NCBI GenBank assembly: GCA_947472645.1
Contig: CANJBQ010000001.1
Location: 81,970 to 145,969 of the forward strand
From: Burkholderiaceae bacterium
GTDB lineage: Bacteria; Pseudomonadota; Gammaproteobacteria; Burkholderiales; Burkholderiaceae
DNA: 64,000 nucleotides
Reading direction: 5' to 3'
Shown in pieces: positions 1 through 8,428 of this stretch. A program made the translations under genes and the position numbers. The notes beneath the pieces are model-generated. The model was not told the origin of the DNA and did not search any database. It was given only the letters and a program-made list of their open reading frames with translations. Within the stretch, counting starts at the first letter, position 1. Each line of letters starts with the position of its first letter.

Positions 1-81
1 TAGCTCTTTTTTCACATTTTCCTGACGATCTAAAGACTGAGGAAGTGAAATAACGAAGGTTTGCAGTGAATGGGGGGGCAT
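1..81 (-). CDS. Glycosyltransferase family 25 protein, N-terminal fragment (runs off the left edge)
   Basis: The minus strand opens with an ATG at 81-79 and stays open for 27 codons to the window edge. The peptide contains FVISLPQSLDRQENVKKEL, which matches the opening of family 25 (LPS-type) glycosyltransferases, where a hydrophobic strand is followed by a D-R pair. These enzymes add a sugar to lipooligosaccharide or a related glycan at the cytoplasmic face of the inner membrane. Seven cytosines follow the start codon directly (72-78), a tract that could slip and shift the frame. The gene diverges from the gene at 203. Only the first part is visible, so the call rests on about 20 residues. 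Confidence 0.6.
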   Translation of the reverse strand, partial: MPPHSLQTFVISLPQSLDRQENVKKEL

Positions 82-202
82 AATTATAAGTTTATATATT
101 AATACATTTTTATTGAACAAAGTAAATGTTAATATTCTTATATCTAAAATATTTAGTTAAGCGCTTCATTCAGGGAGAGTAGTTCTCGCTATCATATAAA
201 AA

Positions 203-982
203 ATGTTTATAAATACTAAGTCATTGCCACCAGTTGTATTAAGCTCTTCCGTTAATGTAATGGATCAATCCGTTGCTTTAACGGATACGGGCGAGCGTAT
301 TCGGTTTACTCTAGAGTCAATTCGGCAATGGCTTCATATCTCGTCAGAAATAAAATTGGTTATTTGTGATGGATCAGGATTTGACTTTACTGAAATTCTT
401 ACAAAAGAATTTCCTCAGGCGATGCATGCCCAACAGATTGAATGTTTATTTTTCATGAATGATCAGGCTATGGTTGCTAAATATGGCAGGGGTTATGGGG
501 AGGGAGAAATCATGAACTACGCCCTAACCAACTCACAAAAACTCCGGCAAGTAGACTGGTTTTGTAAATGCACCGGCAAACTATGGGTGGATAACTTTTT
601 TGATTGTCTTGCCGAGTGGAATGGCCGCTTTCTATGTCAAGCGCATTTTGCTGGCGTATTTTCATTGAAAAAAACAAGCTTTGAGTATGTAGATACACGT
701 TTTTATATTGCCAATAAAGAACATTATGAAAAATATTTTTCACAGTTGCATTTACAAGTTGGGGGACATTTTCATTGTAGTATTGAAGACGTCTTTAAAA
801 AAACCATTATTGAAAATAACCTAACATGCAGTTTATTTAAAACTTTTCCCTTGGTGCGAGGTGTGGGAGGAGCGTCTGGAAAATACTACAAAGGCAACTT
901 CATTCGTCGCAATAAAGATCGTTTGCGGTTAAAGCTAGTGCAAAACGATTCTAGATTTTCCCGATGGTTTAATTTAGGCTAA
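203..982 (+). CDS. Hypothetical protein in glycan cluster, possibly a GT-A-like glycosyltransferase
   Basis: This is a 259-residue soluble protein with no signal peptide or membrane segment. I do not recognise a named family with certainty. The central stretch around residues 115-135 (WFCKCTGKLWVDNFFD) resembles the K-x-T-G-[RK] strand seen in several small transferase-like proteins of LPS and capsule clusters, and a G-R-G-Y-G-E-G-E loop precedes it. It sits between a family 25 glycosyltransferase and an O-antigen ligase-like gene, which supports a role in surface glycan synthesis. Its 3' end overlaps the end of the convergent ligase gene by 14 bases. A GGGAGAG ribosome-binding sequence lies unusually far upstream (about 174-180), so the start is not certain. 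Confidence 0.5.
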   Translation: MFINTKSLPPVVLSSSVNVMDQSVALTDTGERIRFTLESIRQWLHISSEIKLVICDGSGFDFTEILTKEFPQAMHAQQIECLFFMNDQAMVAKYGRGYGEGEIMNYALTNSQKLRQVDWFCKCTGKLWVDNFFDCLAEWNGRFLCQAHFAGVFSLKKTSFEYVDTRFYIANKEHYEKYFSQLHLQVGGHFHCSIEDVFKKTIIENNLTCSLFKTFPLVRGVGGASGKYYKGNFIRRNKDRLRLKLVQNDSRFSRWFNLG

Positions 983-2336
983 TTTGATCTGAGTTTTTAA
1001 ATAGCAGAAGACTACTGAGTAGGCACAGGGTGAATATTTGCATCTCCAGCACTTGGTCTTGTTGAGCGGAATCAAATAGAGATCGCACGATCCATATCAA
1101 GCTGAGTGAACATAAAGCAACGCCGTAAGGGTTAATATCCGTAGATTTCTGAAAGCTAGCCCCAAGACCTTGCTTGATAAACTGACATAACACCAAAAAA
1201 TATAAAGTGGCACCGATCACCCCAATTGCAAGGCTAGTATCTAGCCAGCCATTATGAGCACTTGTTAATTGAATCTTTGCCGGGTGCCCACACGCTTGCT
1301 CAAGAGCTTTGACGTAAGCTCGTCGTGCTTGATCAATACCCATCCAGTGTTGGGGAATTAATTGAATCGCTGACCTTGCTGCCATCACCCTAGCAGCATC
1401 CCCATCTTTAACAGATTCTAAAAAAGCCTTAATTTGAGGCGTTATTTCAACGCCATCTTGTTGGAGTGTTTTTTCTAAAGCCTCAGCACCTTCACAATTG
1501 ATGTTTAAGGCGTCACCTTCAAATCCCATTTCAATGCGTGATAAGGTACCACCCCAGCGTTCAGGTTGGAAATACATTGCGAATTGATAAGCACTCAGCA
1601 TTAAAATCACCATAGCAAAGAGGTATAAAAGGAGATTCTTTAAAGAAAAGTGAGCACGATGTCGGGTCATTACACCGAGAAAAAAGACGACGCCTAGTGA
1701 AATAAAGACAAAGAGTGTCCCACCCCTGCTGCTGGCAATCAGTGGCGACAGTAGACAAACGGCCAATAAAAATAATGACAAGCGCTTATCAAGTAATGAT
1801 TTAGCTTGAAAAATTAGGAAAACACCGACAAAGATAGTGGCATGAATTGAGGTGTAGGCTAAGTCTCCATGCGTTTTATTAATCCCCCAATATCCAAAGG
1901 GAATTTGATGTAATCCAACACCTTTGATCAGACATAAAGTTAGATGAATCAGAAGGGGTATAGCAAATAAAAATCCTAAAAAAAGATTTAGGCGTTCAAA
2001 TTTGATCGAGGCCAATATAAAACCACAGCCCACACCTAAAAAAGCGAAAAGGATGAATTTCAGCCATTCCGATTTGAAATTATGAAAAGATACTGCATAA
2101 TCGGTTGAAAAGAAAACCAATTGAACAATCAGATAAATGAATAAGAGAGCTAAGGTTATATGACTTTTAAAAAATAATCCCCAATCTGGCTTTGAGATGA
2201 TCACTATCACTAACAGCAAAAACGCGGAAAAATAGCGTAAAGCAATCGTATCAGGGATATTCCAAAGAGGTAGTAATAAAGACAACAGTATCAAAAAGAC
2301 TATCAAAGCAGGGCGATAGCGAGTAATAATAGTCAT
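969..2336 (-). CDS. O-antigen ligase / O-antigen polymerase-like membrane protein
   Basis: The protein is very hydrophobic, with roughly ten membrane segments and one large periplasmic loop. It carries the Wzy_C-type signatures S-S-R-G-G and, near the C terminus, AHNGWLDTSLAIGVIG, in which the H-N-x-x-L pattern is typical of WaaL ligases and Wzy polymerases. WaaL moves undecaprenyl-linked polysaccharide onto lipid A-core in the periplasm; Wzy polymerises it. Sequence alone does not separate the two, and related ligases can glycosylate proteins. The open frame continues to 2420, but that would overlap the divergent gene starting at 2377. I therefore prefer the ATG at 2336, although no clear ribosome-binding site precedes it. 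Confidence 0.75.
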   Translation of the reverse strand: MTIITRYRPALIVFLILLSLLLPLWNIPDTIALRYFSAFLLLVIVIISKPDWGLFFKSHITLALLFIYLIVQLVFFSTDYAVSFHNFKSEWLKFILFAFLGVGCGFILASIKFERLNLFLGFLFAIPLLIHLTLCLIKGVGLHQIPFGYWGINKTHGDLAYTSIHATIFVGVFLIFQAKSLLDKRLSLFLLAVCLLSPLIASSRGGTLFVFISLGVVFFLGVMTRHRAHFSLKNLLLYLFAMVILMLSAYQFAMYFQPERWGGTLSRIEMGFEGDALNINCEGAEALEKTLQQDGVEITPQIKAFLESVKDGDAARVMAARSAIQLIPQHWMGIDQARRAYVKALEQACGHPAKIQLTSAHNGWLDTSLAIGVIGATLYFLVLCQFIKQGLGASFQKSTDINPYGVALCSLSLIWIVRSLFDSAQQDQVLEMQIFTLCLLSSLLLFKNSDQISLN

Positions 2337-2376
2337 TTTAAGAAGAAAGAAAAATGCAATTGAAGAGACCTTTGCT

Positions 2377-3327
2377 ATGAAGAGCATCACCAACATCAAT
2401 GCATTAGAGCTGAACTTCAAACACTCTGGTCGACTAGGGGATATTGTATATGCTTTACCTTTAGTGAAGCAAATCGCTCAGTTGCAAGGTCTCAGCGCCA
2501 ACTTTTATATCTTAAATGACCACCAGATTGATGTAAAAAAAAGTGCCTACCATCCAGGGATGGGGCTGAAGGTTAGCCAGTCATTATTTGACTATATTGC
2601 GCCACTTCTCAAGTCACAAGCGTATATTCAGAGCGTTATTTACTGTGCGACACAACAATTACCAAAGGAATTCATTGATTTAGATAGTTTTAATTTTATG
2701 GGATTGAACCTGAGGGCATCAGGAAATCAAGTGTGGTATCGAAAAGCGTTTGGAATTCCAGTACCGATAGAAAAGCAATGGATTGAGTTAGATCATATAG
2801 ATGTAGATGACTCTCCACCATATATTGCACACGATATTTTGGTGAATAAATCAACGCGTTTTTATAATGAAAAAATCAACTATGGTTTTTTAAATGAGTT
2901 TGAACATGTCGGATTTGTGGGTTTAGAGATCGAATTTGAAGATTTTAAAAAGCGCCATCAGTTATCTCATATCGAGCATGTGCCAACCAAATCCGCTTTA
3001 GAGTTTGCAAAACTGATCAATAGTGCAAGAATGTTTCTAGGTAATCAATCCTTAGGATTTGCCATTGCGGAGGGTTTAAAAGTGGCTCGAGCCGTAGAGG
3101 TCTATGAACCCGTACCGGTGGTTATACCGATTGGAGGGCATTGTATTGAATATGTGAACACCCATCAGGCCCAAGCATTTGTAGAGCAATTCTTTCAAAG
3201 ATCGCTCAACAAAACTTTTCAGGATCATCCTGGCAGTTTTGTTGAGAGTATTCTTAATCCAAAAAAAATCAAATTAAAACGGCGTATTTTAAATGCGCTG
3301 GGATTTAAGCGATACCAATCGTTATAA
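2377..3327 (+). CDS. Family 9 (heptosyltransferase-like) glycosyltransferase
   Basis: The 316-residue product starts with HSGRLGDIVYALPLVKQIA, close to the S-x-x-G-D-x-x-x-x-L-P nucleotide-sugar loop that opens ADP-heptose:LPS heptosyltransferases. Near residues 225-245 it has FLGNQSLGFAIAEGL, equivalent to the D-[ST]-G-x-x-H-[IL]-A donor-site motif of that family, but here the acidic residue and histidine are replaced. It is therefore a divergent member, and the transferred sugar is unknown. It lies head to head with the ligase-like gene and 34 bases before a family 2 glycosyltransferase, probably in one transcript with it. A GAAGAG sequence sits about 10 bases before the ATG. Confidence 0.55.
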   Translation: MKSITNINALELNFKHSGRLGDIVYALPLVKQIAQLQGLSANFYILNDHQIDVKKSAYHPGMGLKVSQSLFDYIAPLLKSQAYIQSVIYCATQQLPKEFIDLDSFNFMGLNLRASGNQVWYRKAFGIPVPIEKQWIELDHIDVDDSPPYIAHDILVNKSTRFYNEKINYGFLNEFEHVGFVGLEIEFEDFKKRHQLSHIEHVPTKSALEFAKLINSARMFLGNQSLGFAIAEGLKVARAVEVYEPVPVVIPIGGHCIEYVNTHQAQAFVEQFFQRSLNKTFQDHPGSFVESILNPKKIKLKRRILNALGFKRYQSL

Positions 3328-3361
3328 AAATGTTGAACAAAGTTGATAAAGGTTTCTATCG

Positions 3362-4333
3362 ATGATCGATTTATGTGTTTTGGGATATGGGCAATTTGGT
3401 GAAACAACCCAACAATGTCTGAAGTCCTTAATACCTCAGGCACAAGAGATAGGTGCGATCGTTCATGTCTTAGATAATGGATCTCCAGATGATAGCGCCT
3501 TGTTACAAAAAAACTTCTGTATATCATTCCCGGAAGTGCAGAGCAGCTACTCGGATATCAATTTAGGCTACGCTGGTGGCATGAATCAGATGGCTCTTAA
3601 AGGTTCTGGTCAGTGGTTGGTGCTCGTTGGTAGTGACACTATTTTTACCTCAGAGTCATTAAAACGACTAGACCAGGCTCTGCAAAAAGTACCTCAAGAA
3701 GTCGGTATTGTTGGACCAGTCACCAACTCCGCGGGAACCGCGCAGTCGTTGACATCTCTTGGGGTTGATATCGATCAAGTTTTAGCTAATGCACCAACTT
3801 TCTTTGGTCATTCTACTAGCCTCGTTTTACCTTTATACCGTGCGGATTTTTTTTGTGTCGCCATACGCAGAACTTTATGGAATACCTTGCAAGGATTAGA
3901 TCCTATCTATGGATTAGGTTACTACGAAGACTTTGATTTTTCCATGAGAGCTAAAAAAATTGGCTTTCAATGTGCGATGGTAGAGGATGCATTAGTGTTC
4001 CATCAAGGCAGCGCTAGCTTTAAGAAATCTGATGAACAGCGAAAACTACTTAAAAAAAATAAAAAAATCTTTTTACAAAGGTTTCCTGAGGCAGAAATGC
4101 GTCATATCCGACTGGATAACTATAAAACGATACAGTACCTATTAGATTTAAATACGGATTCATTCGACATTCATCAACGACAAGCCATCATCAAACATCT
4201 TCAGTTAAGAATCGATTCCTTGTCTGAACATCAACCCAAAGGTTGGATCAAAAGAACTCTCTGGAAACAAAGAGTTCAGTCATTAAGGGACCAATATCAA
4301 AGCTGGTTAGAAGCTAATTCATCGCTTAAATAA
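3362..4333 (+). CDS. Family 2 (GT-A) glycosyltransferase
   Basis: The 323-residue protein has the standard family 2 pattern. An N-terminal Rossmann-like half contains VLDNGSPDDS, the nucleotide-binding N-G-S-x-D-x-S. GYAGGMNQMA is the G-x-x-G-G-x-N-x-G-type loop. GSDTIF stands in the place of the metal-binding D-x-D. YYEDFDFSMRAKKIGF is the E-D-x-D-x-x-x-R acceptor motif. No membrane helix is evident, so it probably acts at the cytoplasmic face on a lipid-linked or core oligosaccharide. The best match by pattern is the rhamnosyltransferase-like branch; the sugar cannot be told from sequence. A basic, glutamine-rich tail follows residue 260. The 3' end overlaps the convergent methyltransferase gene by 15 bases. 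Confidence 0.8.
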   Translation: MIDLCVLGYGQFGETTQQCLKSLIPQAQEIGAIVHVLDNGSPDDSALLQKNFCISFPEVQSSYSDINLGYAGGMNQMALKGSGQWLVLVGSDTIFTSESLKRLDQALQKVPQEVGIVGPVTNSAGTAQSLTSLGVDIDQVLANAPTFFGHSTSLVLPLYRADFFCVAIRRTLWNTLQGLDPIYGLGYYEDFDFSMRAKKIGFQCAMVEDALVFHQGSASFKKSDEQRKLLKKNKKIFLQRFPEAEMRHIRLDNYKTIQYLLDLNTDSFDIHQRQAIIKHLQLRIDSLSEHQPKGWIKRTLWKQRVQSLRDQYQSWLEANSSLK

Positions 4334-5176
4334 AGATTCCAGCGTTTTGATGGATTGTGGATGCCCATAGGATTTTGGTAAATAGTACCGTGGAGGGCTA
4401 TAGATAGATAATATCTCTTTAGGAACGTCCGAAAAAAGCTCTATAAATTGATTCTGTACGAAAAATGCATTTGATCCAGTTGCTGAATTACAGCAAATTA
4501 AGGTGTAGTCATAAGCGCTAAATACATCGACAAAACTAGTTAGGGAGGCTCCAAAATAGTCATCACCTGACCATTGATGAGCATCGTTATAGTCAATTTC
4601 AAATTGAATCGGCGGAATAAATTTAGCGTTATATTCCACAATAAAAAGCTTCGGTTGAATATTGTTCTTTAGGAGCGATCGAACAAAGTGAATATCATTG
4701 CCATCCAAATCTAAAGAAATGACATCAATTGACTTCGCATTTAATTGCTGCATTGCGCTATGCGCAATAGGAACAATATTGGCATTAGTGACCCACTCTT
4801 TAAGATATGTAAAGTGTTGGTTGTTCGGTGTAGAGAACTTGAGGTCACCGCCGCCGACCCAGAATCCTTTCCAGCCCAAAGCGACGAGGATCAGCGTTAA
4901 ATTTTCAGTACCATCAGCAACGCCAAACTCAGCAAAAACACCATGGTCGATTTGCCCTAATCTTTTTAAAATTTCTAATGTAATACCATCCTCTTCATTT
5001 TGAGAGAAGCATTTTGCACCAAATCGATTGAGTGGGTTGACATGTTTAGCCATCGAAGACGTTGAGCTCTCCAATAAGTAAAGATCTTTAAAAGCATTCA
5101 ACTCACGTGTTAATTCGCGTATATTGGCTCGACTAGAGGGCTTTGACTTAAACAGTTTGTGAAATAATTTTTTCAT
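4319..5176 (-). CDS. FkbM-like SAM-dependent methyltransferase family protein
   Basis: The product is about 285 residues with a Rossmann methyltransferase layout. CFSQNEEDGI comes first, followed by GVFAEFGVADGTENL, an altered SAM motif I. ISLDLDGNDIHFV then matches the D-[IL]-D-G-x-D motif of the FkbM-related family often found in glycan clusters. Such proteins O-methylate sugars or transferred groups. The frame is open to 5218, but the ATG at 5176 overlaps the stop of the upstream gene in the ATGA arrangement usual for coupled translation, so I use it. It lies directly after a second FkbM methyltransferase, as if the two modify the same glycan. The exact substrate is unknown. Confidence 0.65.
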   Translation of the reverse strand: MKKLFHKLFKSKPSSRANIRELTRELNAFKDLYLLESSTSSMAKHVNPLNRFGAKCFSQNEEDGITLEILKRLGQIDHGVFAEFGVADGTENLTLILVALGWKGFWVGGGDLKFSTPNNQHFTYLKEWVTNANIVPIAHSAMQQLNAKSIDVISLDLDGNDIHFVRSLLKNNIQPKLFIVEYNAKFIPPIQFEIDYNDAHQWSGDDYFGASLTSFVDVFSAYDYTLICCNSATGSNAFFVQNQFIELFSDVPKEILSIYSPPRYYLPKSYGHPQSIKTLESLFKR

Positions 5177-6105
5177 GAATCGATCCTCTGCCGCATTAAA
5201 AGGTCTTTTGGAGCGCAAATAAAATTCCTATAGACAGGATGCATTTCTGTCATTATTGGCCAAAATTGCAACTCTCTTGCTTCACCTTGTAAAAACTTTA
5301 AGAGGCGTCGGATGATGGGCATTCGCATATTCGGGGTTGTTTTAATTCTCGGATTGTAAACATCGTAATCATATTTCTGTAAAAGGCTTTGTAGCTTCTT
5401 TGGGAATTCAAGATTATGACTTTCAAACACAATCGCAATCGATTTCTTTTCAAAATGCCTCTCCAGAACGGTCATTAACGTATCGATGAACTTACCATCT
5501 TGACCCTCGATATCAATCTTAATGACTAGAGAAGATTCATCATTTAGATGGTTGTCTTTAATAAAATCAACACTATTTTGTACCTTAATGGTTTGCACAA
5601 GATAATTTGAAGAATTAAATTCTTGATAACCATCTTTATGAGCCAATTCTTGCGCACTGTATTCATTTTTTTGCAGCACAAAAGCCCCACCGAGATTCCC
5701 TTTAGGAATGTATAAATCCAATAATTCGTTATCAGCGCCGATACCAATCTCATGAATTTCGAAATTACCCTCATTCAGAAGCGTATTTGTTCGAAGAATA
5801 TTACAGGCAATAGGGTTGGGTTCGACGCAGATTATTTTTTTGAAAAACGTGGCTACTTCTAATGAGATTAATCCAATATTTGCCCCCACATCTAAAAAAC
5901 AATTGGGGAAATACTGCGATAAATAGATAATAGATTCACTGACTTCTTCATCATGTTTAACGCCAATCAATGGATGATAAGAGATACCATCGTTGGGCTT
6001 GAGAAAATAGTTAATCTGTAGTGGAAATTTCTTCAATAGCTTTTTGATAACATACTGCCTCATTAATTGAGATCTAGACAATGTTGAAAGGGTTATTTTT
6101 TTCAT
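5173..6105 (-). CDS. FkbM family methyltransferase
   Basis: The 310-residue protein shows a clear SAM-binding core. NCFLDVGANIGLISLEVA is motif I with D-V-G-A-N-x-G, and CVEPNPIACNILRTN is the acidic end of strand 2 that contacts the ribose. VIKIDIEGQDGKFI is the K-x-D-[IV]-E-G motif diagnostic of the FkbM group (Methyltransf_21). Members O-methylate hydroxyls on sugars or polyketides. The sequence is noticeably more AT-rich than the housekeeping genes to the right, fitting a variable glycan locus. It lies 17 bases after the DUF6492 gene at 6123 and overlaps the next methyltransferase by four bases, so the three genes are probably co-transcribed. Confidence 0.85.
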   Translation of the reverse strand: MKKITLSTLSRSQLMRQYVIKKLLKKFPLQINYFLKPNDGISYHPLIGVKHDEEVSESIIYLSQYFPNCFLDVGANIGLISLEVATFFKKIICVEPNPIACNILRTNTLLNEGNFEIHEIGIGADNELLDLYIPKGNLGGAFVLQKNEYSAQELAHKDGYQEFNSSNYLVQTIKVQNSVDFIKDNHLNDESSLVIKIDIEGQDGKFIDTLMTVLERHFEKKSIAIVFESHNLEFPKKLQSLLQKYDYDVYNPRIKTTPNMRMPIIRRLLKFLQGEARELQFWPIMTEMHPVYRNFICAPKDLLMRQRIDS

Positions 6106-6122
6106 GAGTGGTCGTTATTTCG

Positions 6123-7025
6123 TTATCTTTTGATGGCGGCTTTTATATTTTTCCAGTGCCTTGATGCCCAAGATTTTTTTGCAAAATTAGGCCTTAATGA
6201 TTCGTCCCAATAGGATTGAACAACTTCACCGATTATCCAATTTGTCCTTGTCATTAATTCGGGATGCTTTTTATAATAAGCTGCTTGCCAAGCATAATGG
6301 TAACAATGAAAAATGGGCTGTATGGGGCGCAGCTCTATTGATTGGTATTTGAGCAGCGTTTCACCATACCAGCGAATTTCTGAAGGAATGCGTGTAAATG
6401 CCTCCCAAATAGTTTCTTGATGGTCATGGAGATGTTTTTCCAAGTCTTGCCACACTTTGACAGACCAAATCAAAGGGGCAGGACCAAAGTCATAATCTGC
6501 TCCCACACGCCCAAACTCCTCTTTAACGAGGGAGCTATCTTTTAAAAACAAGGTCTTTACGTTATGGTGGCCTAATTTTTCACTGAGATCCATGAGTTCA
6601 CTGCCATCATGCATGATCGTAAAAGGGGTATCTACACGGAAGAAAAAATCTCTTTGATAAAAAGATTTTGTGAAGTAGGCATCAGAATCTAATGCGAGGT
6701 AAGCCTCACAGGGTAACTTTTCCCAGGCTATTGCCTTGATGACTTGCTGACTTATATACCCTTTTGTTGCATGATAAGTTGTCAATTGGGTCGGACGCCT
6801 TTGAGCAACAATAGATTCATCGGTGATGAGCTCGATTTTCCCCTGGTAGGATGACTTTAGCGTTTGAAAATCAATATATTCAAGAAAGAGATTAACATCT
6901 CTTTGCGGAACGGATAAGTAAAAGGGGATGAAGTCGACATTGTAGGCAATAACTGAGTCTAGCAATCGTTTGACGCGAAGTACATCGTCACGAAATGACT
7001 TACAAAAAAGAATAAATGTTCCCAT
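6123..7025 (-). CDS. DUF6492 family protein (probable GT-A-like glycosyltransferase)
   Basis: The 300-residue product begins MGTFILFCKSFRDDVLRVKRLLDS... and carries LALDSDAYF near residue 110, a D-x-D-type motif that in GT-A folds binds the metal and nucleotide-sugar. This arrangement, with a later W-Y-G-E and an aromatic-rich H-C-Y-H-Y-A-W segment, fits the DUF6492 family seen beside glycosyltransferases and FkbM methyltransferases. No biochemical function is established for the family as far as I know. It is the first gene of a minus-strand trio and diverges from the family 4 glycosyltransferase at 7091. Confidence 0.6.
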   Translation of the reverse strand: MGTFILFCKSFRDDVLRVKRLLDSVIAYNVDFIPFYLSVPQRDVNLFLEYIDFQTLKSSYQGKIELITDESIVAQRRPTQLTTYHATKGYISQQVIKAIAWEKLPCEAYLALDSDAYFTKSFYQRDFFFRVDTPFTIMHDGSELMDLSEKLGHHNVKTLFLKDSSLVKEEFGRVGADYDFGPAPLIWSVKVWQDLEKHLHDHQETIWEAFTRIPSEIRWYGETLLKYQSIELRPIQPIFHCYHYAWQAAYYKKHPELMTRTNWIIGEVVQSYWDESLRPNFAKKSWASRHWKNIKAAIKR

Positions 7026-7090
7026 AGGGTCAATCTTAATCGATAAGTAATTCTCCTTCAGCTGAATGGAGACTTCGCTACAATACCTTG

Positions 7091-8416
7091 ATGGAAAAGC
7101 AAATCCCCCAAAATTGGCTCATTATTTCCCATGGCTTTAATATGGATGGCAGAGCTGCAAGTTTGACTGTCACTGATAAGATCCCTTATCTTTTAGAGCT
7201 CGGGATTCAGCCCATTGTATTAAGCGCAATAACAGGGGATAAAGATCAACGATTTCCGCATTTCCAGTTAATGCCCTGGGGCCCATCGGGATTTCGTTTT
7301 GACTTTCGTCACTATATCGCCCGAAAATATGGTCGGGGGTTGTTCTATAAAGTGATAACTCCGCTTGTTTCCATACTATTGTTACCTTTTACGATTCTTG
7401 AAAGAGCCTTTATTGGCTTATCCAGTCAGTCCTCATGGACACTTCCTGCCGCACTCAAGGGTATTCAGTTAGTCAGACAGGGCAAAGTCGATATTGTTTA
7501 TTCAGCGGCAAGTGCCTGGTCGGCGAGTTACGCCGCTTGGTGGATTAAAAAAATCACGGGTGTAAAATGGATTGCAGAAATTCACGACCCGATGGTGATT
7601 CGGGATGATCCTCAGGATGATGGTACCCGACCTAGAAAAACTCGAGATGGGCGTTTTCAGCAAAAATTAGAGCATCTGATTTGTAAGGATGCTGATTTGG
7701 CGTGGTGGTTTACGGATGGCGCCTTACAGTACGCCAAACTGCGAAATCCCATACTGGGAGATAAAGGATTTGTTGTCTTTCCTGGGGCGCGGCCCCCAGG
7801 TTGTGATTTACCTTTGCCGCTAGAGCACACCTACACGAATCAATTGATCCTTGGGCATTTTGGATCCATTGCCTATGATCGTTCATTAGCTCCTGTTCTA
7901 GACGCGATGAAACGTTTTTTTCAGGAAGTCCCCGAAGCTGAGTCAGTCATGGCTATCCACGTGTATGGATCTGCACTGGATGTCAGCTCGAAAGAAGCGA
8001 TTGCAAGACTTCAGTTAGAAAAGAATGTCGTTGCTAAAGGCCGTCTTGAAAATGATCCCATAACTGGTAAATCAGGCCGAGAACGGATTATGGAAACGAT
8101 GCGAGCGGTAGATGTTTTATTACTTTTGCACGGAGATTATGAGTGGTGCGCCGAGTACATACCCTCAAAGACTTACGATTACTTTTGGTCCTCAAGGCCG
8201 ATTTGGGGAGTTACCAATCGTAATCATCAGCTAGACGATATTTTAAAAAACCGCGGGTCTTACTTAAGCCATACTTTGGAGCCTGATTCAATATTAGACA
8301 CCTTACGGGTCATTTGGAAAGATTGGAAAGAACAACAATTACCCTATCAACCATTTCGACCCGTTAGCCCTAAAGATGCCGTTAACTCCATTATGGAAAA
8401 ATTGTCAAATTTATAA
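7091..8416 (+). CDS. Family 4-like (GT-B) glycosyltransferase
   Basis: The 441-residue protein has a GT-B layout. The N-terminal half opens with a glycine-rich strand and loop (SHGFNMDGRAAS) and includes IAEIHDPM. The C-terminal half holds the donor-binding region, with LGHFGSIAYDRSLAPVLDAM, a later DVLLLLHGDYE, and PSKTYDYFWSSRPIWGV, which corresponds to the E-x7-E region of retaining enzymes. A hydrophobic stretch around residues 85-110 suggests peripheral or monotopic membrane contact. A TTG codon precedes the ATG, and I use the ATG at 7091. The gene ends 12 bases before waaC, pointing to one operon that builds the inner core or an attached glycan. Confidence 0.75.
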   Translation: MEKQIPQNWLIISHGFNMDGRAASLTVTDKIPYLLELGIQPIVLSAITGDKDQRFPHFQLMPWGPSGFRFDFRHYIARKYGRGLFYKVITPLVSILLLPFTILERAFIGLSSQSSWTLPAALKGIQLVRQGKVDIVYSAASAWSASYAAWWIKKITGVKWIAEIHDPMVIRDDPQDDGTRPRKTRDGRFQQKLEHLICKDADLAWWFTDGALQYAKLRNPILGDKGFVVFPGARPPGCDLPLPLEHTYTNQLILGHFGSIAYDRSLAPVLDAMKRFFQEVPEAESVMAIHVYGSALDVSSKEAIARLQLEKNVVAKGRLENDPITGKSGRERIMETMRAVDVLLLLHGDYEWCAEYIPSKTYDYFWSSRPIWGVTNRNHQLDDILKNRGSYLSHTLEPDSILDTLRVIWKDWKEQQLPYQPFRPVSPKDAVNSIMEKLSNL

Positions 8417-8428
8417 GATGACTCTCCT

